Shown: piece by piece, positions 1-6,838 of the stretch
Layout of the letters: each line of letters opens with the position of its first letter
Numbering within the stretch: position 1 is the stretch's first letter
NCBI GenBank assembly: GCA_019419485.1
Contig: DXZV01000008.1
Coordinates: 17,403 to 24,696, forward strand
Reading direction: 5' to 3'
Length of the DNA stretch: 7,294 bases
Origin: Collinsella sp.
Lineage (GTDB): Bacteria > Actinomycetota > Coriobacteriia > Coriobacteriales > Coriobacteriaceae
The notes under the pieces: generated by a model
The model's database searches: none
What the model was told of the DNA's origin: nothing
What the model saw: only the letters and a program-made list of their open reading frames with translations
Translations under genes and position numbers: made by a program

Positions 1-2
1 CT

Positions 3-2009
3 GCTACCGATGCCCCCGCCCCCACCGGCAAGCTCGCCCGCCTGCGCGGCGCCTTTGTGGGCAAACCGCTCGTCGCCGCCGTCCTGTGCCTGCTGCTCGC
101 CGGCGTCTTTGCGCTGCTGGGCATGGAGGTCTCGTCCAACCACGACTTTACCTGGGTCTACCCCCTGTGCATCCTGCTCGAGTGGGCCATCATCACCACG
201 CTCATGGTCGGCCTGTTCTTCCTGTTCCAGCGCCACGGCGCAGCTCCCGCGGTCCTGGCCTTTGCCCTCTTTGTCCTGGGCATTGCCGAGTTCTTCGTCA
301 TCACGTTTAAATCAATGCCCATCCAGCCGGGCGACCTTTCGGCCATTTCCACCGCCGCTGCGGTCGCCGGCACCGGCTACACCTTCTCGATCTCGCTGTT
401 CTGCGTGCTATCCATGGGCTTTACCGCCATCGCCATGCTGCTATGCGAGTACGCCGGCCTGGTGGCACCGCACCGTCAGAAGGGTGCCGCCAACGCCAAG
501 CGCATGCTGCTCACCAACCTGCTCGTCGCCGTGCTGTGCCTGGGTGGCGTGACCGCGCATGTCACGCTCATCGACTACTACAACACTCTCGGCATCACCG
601 TCTACACCTGGCGCCCGCTCGAGAGCTACTGGCGCGAGGGCTACCTGCCCGCTTTTATTAGTGCAGCGCAGTCCATCAAGCCGCCCAAACCCGCCGACTA
701 CTCCGTCGACGATGCCAAGGCCACGCTCAAAAAGTACGCCAAGGCCTACGACAAGTCCGACGCCGCCAAGAGCGACGAGCGCACCGCCGCAAAGGAGCAG
801 TTCGACAGCGAGAAGCCCACGGTCATCGCCATCATGAACGAGACCTTCTCGGATCTGTCGATCTACCAGAACATGCGCGCCGGCTACGAGGGTCCGCAGT
901 ACTTTAAAAACCTGTCCAACTGCCTCAGCCGCGGCAAGCTCTACGTGAGCGCCTACGGCGGCGGCACCGCCAATACCGAGTTTGAGTTTATGACCGGCAA
1001 CTCCATGGCCAACCTGGGCTCGGGCGTGTACCCCTACACCATCTACAACATGGAAACGACCGGGAATCTAGCAGAGCAGTTCAAGTCGCTCGGCTATTCC
1101 ACCACGGCCATGCACCCCAACCACGCCACCAACTGGAACCGCGAGAACGTCTACAAGGACTTTGGCTTTGACCAGTTCCTGTCCATCAACGATTTCCAAG
1201 GCGCCGATACCCTGCGCGGCATGGTGACCGACCAGGCGACCTACGACAAGATTCTTGAGCTGCTCGACCAGAACGCCGATCCGCAGTTTATCTTCGACGT
1301 GACCATGCAGAACCACTCGGGCTACGACACGGGCCTGCTGCCGGCCGACAAGCAGATGCACCTGAACATCGACACGACCGATCTGGACGCCAAGACCATC
1401 GAGGACGGCACGCTGTCCGATGTCGACGAGTACGTCTCGTGCATCGAGCAGTCCGACCAGGCGCTGCGCTACTTCCTCAACGCCTTGAGCAAGCTCGACC
1501 GCAAGGTGGTCGTGGTGTTCTGGGGCGATCACCAGCCGTTCTTCCCGTCCAAGTTCAACGATAAGTGGTTTACCGGCGAGGACGACGCCACGCATCAGGA
1601 GCGTCTGTGGCAGACCGACTACATCATCTGGGCCAACTACGACGTTGCCGGTTGCAACCAGACGAGTGAGGTCGACGACCTGTCCACCAACTATCTGTCC
1701 ACCCAGCTGATGCAGCTGATTGGCGCACCGCTGACCGACTACCAGAAAGCGCACATGACGCTGCGCGAGTCGCTGCCCGCCATCAACTCGGTGGGCTACG
1801 AGGACGCTAGCCTGCGTTGGGCGCTCTCCTCCAACGTCACCGGCGACGACGCCGAGGCCGCGGCTGCCACCAAGGCGCGCGAGGATTACGCCAAGATGCA
1901 GTACTACGAGATGTTCCGCGACGGCAAGAACGTCTACACCGAGCACTTCCAGACCGAGGCCAACGAGACCGACCCCAACCTGGCGCCAGGTACGACCAAG
2001 ATCAAGTAG
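3..2009 (+). CDS. LTA synthase family phosphoglycerol transferase (5' partial)
   Basis: Membrane-bound phosphoglycerol transferase of the LtaS/sulfatase superfamily. The family moves glycerol-phosphate from phosphatidylglycerol onto a growing lipoteichoic-acid-type chain outside the membrane. The frame is open to the left edge, so the true start is probably upstream; a GTG at 57 is only the first in-frame start-like codon. Counting from that GTG (650 aa), about five hydrophobic segments lie near residues 3-22, 34-57, 64-84, 108-130 and 150-172, followed by an extracellular alkaline-phosphatase-fold domain from about 253. Family active-site motifs are present: the metal-ligand Glu in NETFSD (E262), the nucleophile Thr in GGGTANTEFE (T304), a His in MQNH (H420) and the metal ligands Asp-His in FWGDHQ (D491, H492). 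They correspond to S. aureus LtaS E255, T300, H416, D475 and H476. The stop is TAG and a terminator hairpin follows 77 bp later. The exact polymer is not decidable; a glycolipid phosphoglycerol transferase is the main alternative. The family call is firm. Confidence 0.92.
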   Translation, partial: ATDAPAPTGKLARLRGAFVGKPLVAAVLCLLLAGVFALLGMEVSSNHDFTWVYPLCILLEWAIITTLMVGLFFLFQRHGAAPAVLAFALFVLGIAEFFVITFKSMPIQPGDLSAISTAAAVAGTGYTFSISLFCVLSMGFTAIAMLLCEYAGLVAPHRQKGAANAKRMLLTNLLVAVLCLGGVTAHVTLIDYYNTLGITVYTWRPLESYWREGYLPAFISAAQSIKPPKPADYSVDDAKATLKKYAKAYDKSDAAKSDERTAAKEQFDSEKPTVIAIMNETFSDLSIYQNMRAGYEGPQYFKNLSNCLSRGKLYVSAYGGGTANTEFEFMTGNSMANLGSGVYPYTIYNMETTGNLAEQFKSLGYSTTAMHPNHATNWNRENVYKDFGFDQFLSINDFQGADTLRGMVTDQATYDKILELLDQNADPQFIFDVTMQNHSGYDTGLLPADKQMHLNIDTTDLDAKTIEDGTLSDVDEYVSCIEQSDQALRYFLNALSKLDRKVVVVFWGDHQPFFPSKFNDKWFTGEDDATHQERLWQTDYIIWANYDVAGCNQTSEVDDLSTNYLSTQLMQLIGAPLTDYQKAHMTLRESLPAINSVGYEDASLRWALSSNVTGDDAEAAAATKAREDYAKMQYYEMFRDGKNVYTEHFQTEANETDPNLAPGTTKIK

Positions 2010-2180
2010 CAGCGCGTCTTAACTGGTTCGTCTGCCCGGTGACGCGGAACGTAAGGTTCCCTGCTCAAACAGTCCTGCGCAAGACGGAGGCCACATTAAG
2101 TGGCCTCCTTTGCGTGCGGAACTCGCGATGAACCTTACATACCTCCGCCCGGACAGACGCCCTGTTGTTGGAGCGCGGCT
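2008..2180. repeat. long imperfect inverted repeat centred on the terminator
   Basis: The reverse complement of 2130-2180 resembles 2008-2059. Shared blocks include GTAAGGTTC (2051-2059 against 2130-2138), CGTCTG (2029-2034 against 2154-2159), a CCGG core and, further out, AGC(A/C)GCGC (2008-2015 against 2173-2180). Both arms centre near 2094-2095, close to the centre of the 2086-2108 hairpin, so the whole stretch could fold as one nested, imperfect cruciform or long RNA stem. The outer blocks are weaker and could be chance. It could be a palindromic mobile-element remnant, a structured 3' UTR, or a decayed inverted duplication of the end of the gene. No ORF in it looks coding. Confidence 0.5.
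2086..2111 (+). terminator. rho-independent terminator of the LTA synthase gene
   Basis: A perfect 9-bp stem, GGAGGCCAC (2086-2094) with GTGGCCTCC (2100-2108), encloses the loop ATTAA and is followed by TTT. Below it GCGCAA (2077-2082) can pair with TTGCGT (2110-2115, one G-U), separated from the main stem by a small asymmetric internal loop. It sits 77 bp after the stop codon and no gene intervenes. The T-run is short (three), so the hairpin is clear but termination efficiency is inferred. Confidence 0.75.
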
Positions 2181-2213
2181 TGTCTTGGGTGTATCGCCGA
2201 ACATATATAAGTT

Positions 2214-2243
2214 GAAGGCCACGTTATGTGGCCTTCTTTGTTT
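2214..2243 (+). terminator. second terminator-like hairpin, near-copy of the first
   Basis: A perfect 9-bp stem, GAAGGCCAC (2214-2222) with GTGGCCTTC (2228-2236), has loop GTTAT and is followed by TTTGTTT. The core GGCCAC, 5-nt AT-rich loop, GTGGCC is shared with the hairpin at 2086-2108. It may be a back-up terminator for the plus-strand gene, or mark the end of a short untranslated transcript from 2112-2213. The only promoter-like sequence seen there is the AT-rich ACATATATAA near 2201-2210, directly before the hairpin. Confidence 0.5.
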
Positions 2244-2245
2244 GC

Positions 2246-2537
2246 GGAAAGTGTGTCCCGGAATTCTTGTCTGGAATGGGATGCAGTTTCCGCTTGGGAC
2301 CCGATTGGGAAAGTGTGTCCCACTATTCAGCTGGATTCCGGGATGTATTTTCCGGTTGAGGCTCGTTGGGAAAGTGCGTCCCACTTTGGGGGCTGATTCT
2401 GGGACGTGGTTTCCGGTTGGCTCTCATTGGGAAAGTTCATCCCATTTCTCGGCCTAATTATGGGACGCAGTTTCCCGTTGAGGACCCTTTGGGAAAATGT
2501 GTCCCGTTCCGGGCGCTAATTGTGGGATGCAGTTTCC
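2246..2537. repeat. left 62-bp-period array of alternating inverted motifs
   Basis: Ten copies of a 14-15-bp motif alternate in orientation. Form A is GGGAYGCANTTTCC, starting at 2278, 2340, 2401, 2462 and 2524. Form B, its reverse complement GGAAANTGYRTCCC, starts at 2246, 2307, 2368, 2429 and 2491. Same-orientation copies recur every 61-62 bp. A-to-B spacers are 14-15 bp and B-to-A spacers about 18 bp. The best-preserved spacers of both kinds share a core like TTGAGGNCTSATT in one orientation, so the stems alternate while the spacers do not. A 62-bp period breaks the reading frame each unit, so short ORFs across it are unlikely to be genes. The build resembles REP/BIME intergenic mosaics of other bacteria, by analogy only. 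It fills the gap between the two convergent genes. Confidence 0.85.
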
Positions 2538-2561
2538 GCTTGCGGAGTCTCCACTCAACAG

Positions 2562-2600
2562 AAAACCCGGGTGGCCTGTTTTTTGGCTACCCGGGTTTTT
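2562..2600. terminator. strong, probably bidirectional terminator after the surface-protein gene
   Basis: A 15-bp inverted repeat pairs 2562-2576 (AAAACCCGGGTGGCC) with 2585-2599 (GGCTACCCGGGTTTT) around the 8-nt loop TGTTTTTT. The one non-complementary position is a G-U wobble in plus-strand RNA and an A-C mismatch in minus-strand RNA. T-runs end the stem on both strands (five on plus, four on minus). It lies 26 bp beyond the stop of the minus-strand gene, the expected place for its terminator, and would also stop plus-strand read-through from the array. Confidence 0.88.
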
Positions 2601-2626
2601 GGGTTGTCGATATGTTCGACTGGCTA

Positions 2627-5600
2627 CTAGTGGGTCTTGCGGCGCTTGATCAGCATGATAAGGGCTATCACTACGAGCGTTGCTCCCGCTACTGCTGCGG
2701 TGGCGACTAGGGCGAATGTTTGGTCGCCGGTGTTTGCGAGGTTCTTCGCTGTGGTCGTAGTCTTGACCTTGGTGTCGGTCTTAGCTCCGTTGTCGGACTT
2801 GGGCTTGTCCGGGTTCGTCGGGGTCTCAGGAGTCTCGGGGTCCTTTGAGCCTTCGGAATCGGTTGGGCCGGCGGTGTTTACCAGCGTATGGTCCAGGAAC
2901 TTCTTGGCGCCCGCACTTGCCTGTGAGAACAGGCGGCGCGTGCGGATCGGGGTGGCGTTCACCGTTGTGGGCGCCGTCTCCTCGGCCTCGATATTCACGA
3001 GCGTCGCGCCGGTGTCGAGGCCCACGTCGTTGTATCCCACGTGGCAGTAATACTGCGCACCGTCATCGTCTGCGGTCAGGTCAATCTCGAGCTTTGAGGC
3101 CGTTCCAGCCGCGAGGTTGCCATCGGCACCCACGAGCTTAAACTCTGTCTCGCCGCGGCCCTTGCGGTACCACATATAGGTCGGTGCCAGCCCTGTTTCG
3201 CTATCGTCGGCACCGAGTTGCTTCACATGGCCAATCGCCGAGAGCGTCAGGTGGCTTCCCGCCGTGCGCTCAACCGAAGAGTCGTATCCAAGATCCGACC
3301 ACTCCGCAGCATCCGCCGCAGGTCCGCTCACGGTCATCGTCATGCCATCGGGCATGGTCTTGACCGTGATGATTGCCGAGCGAATACCTGTTTCGGTCGT
3401 GGATCCATTCTTAACGGCGGCGATGGCGAATCGATACTCCGTATTGGGCTGCAGCCCATCCCACTTGATCGAGGTCTGCGTGTTGTCGGCAATCTTCCAG
3501 CTATTGACGACCGCATCCGCCGCATTGCTCTGCAGCATGCCCACGCCGTAGCTAAAGCCACTCTTGTTTGCGAGTACATCGTCCCAGCTAAACGTAACGC
3601 TGGTCGAATCGACGGCGTTTGCCGTAAAGCCCGTCACGGCCGGCGCGTCGGGCATCTCGACGTCCTTAACGTCATAGCCCACGATCCAGAACTGGTCGGT
3701 GTCCTTGGTGCCGAGCTTGTCGCCCGAGTCTGCCTCGAACTTGTCGACATCCACCGCGTTGACGCCCAGATGCCACACAAAACCGTACTTGCCCTGCGCG
3801 GCCTCGGGCAGGTTGTCGACGGTGCCGCCGTATTCGGTCGATTCACTCGAGGAGTTACCCGTAGTAAAGCCGGCGTTGGCACCAAAGCACAGGCCGCCAA
3901 ACAACTCGTGCTTTGCGAGCTTCGCGCCCATGACAACGCTGCCGTTCAGCGTCAAGCCGAGCTCGAGCTCCTGCTCCTTGCCCTCCTCGACTTCGATGGT
4001 CTGCTCAATGCTCGCCCCCGACTGCGCGGCGGCGCCGTTAAACCCATCGTGCGTGTAGGCGCGCGTTACGCCAGGCTTGCCCAGGCCAAAGGAATCCCCA
4101 ACGGGAGTCTCGCCGTTGAGCGTCGTTTGATATGTTCCGGGTTCTCCCGACCGGTTGGTCAAAAAGTAGCTGAGCGGCGTCATATTGTGCTGTTTGGCAA
4201 TGCGGTCATAGGCCTCGACATTAACGACCGAGGTCTGCGCGCCGAGCGACACGGGCGCCGCCATCACGCCCTTGCCACCAGTTTCCTCATTTTCGATCTC
4301 ATACTCGTAATAGACCATCGGAATCGTGTAGAGCACGGCCTTGTCACCCTCGCCGGCATGCGACTCATAGCTTACGCTTGCGCTGACCGTGCGCTCGCTC
4401 CGGTAGTCATAGCATCCCTCGGCGGCAAAATCGACTGAAGCATTCATCGCGACCAGGGGCGGACCGGTCTGCACCTCGACGGCAACGCCCAACTCGGCGC
4501 CAATGGTATAGCCCTGGGATGTCCCCGTGCCCTTTTCCTCTCCGTATGACGTGCCGCCCAACACCAGATAGCCGTATGCCTGCTCCAGATCCTCAACATA
4601 GGGCGCATCCTGCAGCACGGCAAGCACGCGCGGGTTGGTATAGACCTTGTAGCGGTCCTTGTACGTGATCTTGACGCTGTCGTTGTCGACGTCGGGCAGC
4701 GCGAGCGAGATAAATGTGCCGTAGGTAGTGCCGCGACGGTTGCTCTCGCTAATCACCTGCTCCTCGCCGCGGCGCACCTTTCCGTTCTCGTCGAGCGAAA
4801 AATGCGAGGCGGTCATCCAATAGTAGTCATCGTTCTTGCGCAGGTCCTCGTCGCGGTGCTTGCCCACCACGGCGATAAAGCTCTCGTTATAGCGGTCCGA
4901 ACCCGAGACGCTGCCCGCCTTGACGTCGCTGATCCACACCTGCTCTATACCCTTGTGGTCATGCTTGTTGCTGCTGTTGTATTGCTGACCGCTCATGCTC
5001 ATGGTTCCGACCATGGACCCCAAGCCCTGAGCCCCGCTCTGTGCCGTGTTGCAGGCAAAGTCGCGGAACACATCGCCGCCCACGAGCACCTCGTCGACCG
5101 CCAGCTGCTCGGACAGGCCGTCAAGGTTGGCAGTGGCAAGGGCAATAGGCGCCAAGGTGCACGGATAGCGCTTATCCTGAGCGCTATCCTTCCATGCGCT
5201 GTTGGGCACATGCATCAGCCCATAGGAGGCGAGGAGCCCGTCTCTGCATTCCTTGCAATCGGAAAGCTTGAACTCGCCAGACTCCGAGTCAAAATACGCG
5301 TAGCGGTACAGCGCGCCGTACAGCCCCTTGCTGCCGTCAGAAGCGCCGTAATCAAAAGCGCTGCGTTGCCAGTCATAGCCCGCAAGAATAAGGCCCGTGA
5401 CGGTTTCACCCGTCTTCTTTCCTTCTTCATCGTAGGCGGCAAACGTGCCGAACGTCACATTCGCAGCGACCATGGTCTTGCCGTTCGCGGAGAGGGAGAT
5501 TGCGCCCGCGTCGCCCAGAGCATCGACATGGACGAGCGCACCCTTGGATGCATCCCACGAAAACAGCTCGCAATGCGTCGACTTATCAATATTCTTCTTG

Positions 5601-6715
5601 CCGTAGGGTGCCGAGACCACGATGGCGAGGTCATCGCAAAAATCGCGATCGAGGTCGCCGGCCGCTAGCGAAACGACAGGAGCTGACTGAAGCTGCGTCC
5701 AGGAGTCGTTCCCGCCCTTGTTGTGCGTGGTGTAGTCCGCGGCGTTACCGGCATCGATCTTGACGACGCTTTGCTTCCAGTTGCCGCCCTCCAAGTCATA
5801 CATGTCGACTACAGCCTTGCGCACGCCGTTCTCGTCGACATAGCAGCCCGCGTAGACAAAAAGCTCGTCGACGCCGTCGCCATCGACATCGCCCGCCTCG
5901 ACATCAAAGACGGCGTCGTGCTCTTGCAGGTAACCGGCATCCAGGTACTTAAAACGGCCTTCGTACATCATATTAGTGTTGACCGCCACCGGCAGGTGTG
6001 TGTCGAGAGTGCGCGTGCGCCCGTTGCTAAACGAGTAGAGGACCAGCTCAACCTTTCCGGCGTATGACTTGCCGTCAATCGTCGTGGAGGAACTGTCGCC
6101 GTAGGCACGGAGCTCGGCAACGCGGCTCTTTTTGCCCGTGCTGGCGTCGCTGCAGAACTCAACACTCGTGGCGTGAATGCCCGAGAAACCGTTGTTGTCG
6201 TTGGCGAGTACTGTTGAGGACTCATTGTTGCTTAGGTACGACCAGGTGCCGCCACCGTAGTCGCTATGCTTGTAGAGATCGCTGTTCGTATCGAAGTTGT
6301 TGACGTTTTGCCAGAACTTTGCGGCGCCCCACACACTTCCATAGCCATCGGTGAGTTTGCTGCTGCCGCCAATGTCACCGCGCTCGACGTTCTCGAGCTT
6401 GTCGCGCAGAGTGTAGCGATTGCCATGGCTACCGTTAGCTGCCATATAGACCTCGCTGCGCGTGGCAAACGTCGTGGGGGTATCAGTGGAATAGGGGCCA
6501 ACGGTATCGGCCGGAATGTCCTCGCTCGTGCCCAGACCCAGGGCTTGATAATCCTGCTCGGTCATATCGGTGATTGCGGGCGCGTCTGCCGCCTGGGCAA
6601 CCTGGGGCGTGGCCGTGAAGCAGGCGACGCTCGTGGCGATCAACGCAGCAAGCGCCGCCGTCCCAACAAGCGGGATTTTCGACAGCCTACGGATACGGGG
6701 GTGTGGAACGTACAT
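2627..6715 (-). CDS. sortase-anchored multidomain surface protein (FG-GAP, FN3, Ig-like, LANTG)
   Basis: Large secreted wall-anchored protein, 1362 aa, function unknown. The ATG at 6715 is chosen because GAGG lies 6 nt upstream; an in-frame ATG at 6751 lacks a Shine-Dalgarno site and would add 12 residues before the signal peptide. Residues 1-42: basic signal peptide, probable cleavage at AQA/AD. FG-GAP/VCBS-like Asp-rich loops occur near 274-287 (DVDGDGVDE), 351-364 (DLDRDFCDD) and 673-681, with a degenerate one near 525-547, suggesting a calcium-binding beta-propeller. Residues about 690-1020 are beta-rich and Gly/Ser/Thr-rich, not assigned. A fibronectin type III-like domain spans about 1022-1120 (LQPNTEYRFAIAAV) and an Ig-like domain about 1124-1243 (W1182, YYC to C1224). 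A Pro/Thr/Lys/Asp stalk (about 1245-1325) leads to LANTG (1326-1330), a hydrophobic helix and KRRK. LANTG has Ala where LPXTG has Pro. It probably acts as an adhesin, binding protein or surface effector. It is transcribed alone, towards the LTA synthase gene. Confidence 0.9.
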   Translation of the reverse strand: MYVPHPRIRRLSKIPLVGTAALAALIATSVACFTATPQVAQAADAPAITDMTEQDYQALGLGTSEDIPADTVGPYSTDTPTTFATRSEVYMAANGSHGNRYTLRDKLENVERGDIGGSSKLTDGYGSVWGAAKFWQNVNNFDTNSDLYKHSDYGGGTWSYLSNNESSTVLANDNNGFSGIHATSVEFCSDASTGKKSRVAELRAYGDSSSTTIDGKSYAGKVELVLYSFSNGRTRTLDTHLPVAVNTNMMYEGRFKYLDAGYLQEHDAVFDVEAGDVDGDGVDELFVYAGCYVDENGVRKAVVDMYDLEGGNWKQSVVKIDAGNAADYTTHNKGGNDSWTQLQSAPVVSLAAGDLDRDFCDDLAIVVSAPYGKKNIDKSTHCELFSWDASKGALVHVDALGDAGAISLSANGKTMVAANVTFGTFAAYDEEGKKTGETVTGLILAGYDWQRSAFDYGASDGSKGLYGALYRYAYFDSESGEFKLSDCKECRDGLLASYGLMHVPNSAWKDSAQDKRYPCTLAPIALATANLDGLSEQLAVDEVLVGGDVFRDFACNTAQSGAQGLGSMVGTMSMSGQQYNSSNKHDHKGIEQVWISDVKAGSVSGSDRYNESFIAVVGKHRDEDLRKNDDYYWMTASHFSLDENGKVRRGEEQVISESNRRGTTYGTFISLALPDVDNDSVKITYKDRYKVYTNPRVLAVLQDAPYVEDLEQAYGYLVLGGTSYGEEKGTGTSQGYTIGAELGVAVEVQTGPPLVAMNASVDFAAEGCYDYRSERTVSASVSYESHAGEGDKAVLYTIPMVYYEYEIENEETGGKGVMAAPVSLGAQTSVVNVEAYDRIAKQHNMTPLSYFLTNRSGEPGTYQTTLNGETPVGDSFGLGKPGVTRAYTHDGFNGAAAQSGASIEQTIEVEEGKEQELELGLTLNGSVVMGAKLAKHELFGGLCFGANAGFTTGNSSSESTEYGGTVDNLPEAAQGKYGFVWHLGVNAVDVDKFEADSGDKLGTKDTDQFWIVGYDVKDVEMPDAPAVTGFTANAVDSTSVTFSWDDVLANKSGFSYGVGMLQSNAADAVVNSWKIADNTQTSIKWDGLQPNTEYRFAIAAVKNGSTTETGIRSAIITVKTMPDGMTMTVSGPAADAAEWSDLGYDSSVERTAGSHLTLSAIGHVKQLGADDSETGLAPTYMWYRKGRGETEFKLVGADGNLAAGTASKLEIDLTADDDGAQYYCHVGYNDVGLDTGATLVNIEAEETAPTTVNATPIRTRRLFSQASAGAKKFLDHTLVNTAGPTDSEGSKDPETPETPTNPDKPKSDNGAKTDTKVKTTTTAKNLANTGDQTFALVATAAVAGATLVVIALIMLIKRRKTH

Positions 6716-6720
6716 GAGGG

Positions 6721-6728
6721 ACCTCGCT
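6721..6728 (-). promoter_or_regulatory. ribosome binding site that fixes the surface-protein start
   Basis: On the minus strand this reads AGCGAGGT, with GAGG six bases before the ATG at 6715. The upstream in-frame ATG at 6751 is preceded by CATTTGCAAAA, which has no purine-rich site, so translation most likely starts at 6715. Confidence 0.75.
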
Positions 6729-6741
6729 TTACTCGAGTGGA

Positions 6742-6824
6742 GTGGACTCATTTTTGCAAATGATACATCCGATGCCCGATATCACGTGTCTCATTTTCGC
6801 CAACGGCGTGTCTCATTTTTGAGA
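6742..6824. repeat. three spaced CTCATTTT motifs upstream of the surface-protein gene
   Basis: On the plus strand CTCATTTT occurs at 6747-6754, 6790-6797 and 6812-6819. The last two lie in the longer shared string CGTGTCTCATTTT (6785-6797 and 6807-6819). Spacings are 43 and 22 bp, close to four and two helical turns. The rightmost copy also forms the inverted repeat TCTCA TTTT TGAGA (6811-6824), and a small inverted repeat CGCC AAC GGCG lies between the last two copies. They could be binding sites of a regulator acting on the surface-protein promoter, or the relic of an IS end that carried short internal repeats (IS21-family ends do). No transposase gene is present. Confidence 0.5.
6760..6765 (-). 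promoter_or_regulatory. possible -10 element of the surface-protein gene
   Basis: The minus strand reads TATCAT, preceded by TG two bases upstream (GATGTATCAT). It would start transcription near 6753 and leave an untranslated leader of about 38 nt with the ribosome binding site inside it. No good -35 hexamer lies 17 bp further upstream. TTGGCG (rc of 6798-6803) is the nearest -35-like string but is too far from this -10 and would fit only a poorer -10. Tentative. Confidence 0.3.
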
Positions 6825-6838
6825 ATCCGAGATGCCGC

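Noticed and set aside
1068..1946. 292-codon minus-strand ORF opposite the LTA synthase gene
   Set aside because: The plus-strand frame carries the full LtaS catalytic motifs; the Val/Leu/Gly-rich antisense product is a codon-bias shadow.
2110..2710. Plus- and minus-strand ORFs of 60-120 codons across the convergent intergenic region
   Set aside because: They run through terminator hairpins and the left repeat array, and one overlaps the end of the surface-protein gene. Their peptides are repeat-derived and no gene-like context was found.
3218..4438. 406-codon plus-strand ORF antisense to the surface-protein gene
   Set aside because: The minus-strand frame has a signal peptide, recognisable domains and a sorting signal. 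The antisense protein is rich in Arg, His and Ala without domains, as expected for a shadow in GC-rich DNA.
4802..5668. 288-codon plus-strand ORF antisense to the surface-protein gene
   Set aside because: Same reason: low-complexity composition, no domain, complete overlap with a well-supported gene.
6605..6625. Lipoprotein signal (Cys at residue 32, SVAC) in the surface protein
   Set aside because: The residue three before Cys is Ser rather than Leu, a better signal peptidase I site (AQA/AD) follows, and the C-terminal sorting signal already provides anchoring.
6749..6751. Upstream ATG as start of the surface-protein gene
   Set aside because: It has no Shine-Dalgarno sequence, lies about where transcription would begin from the possible -10, and adds 12 residues before the signal peptide; the ATG at 6715 has GAGG at good spacing.
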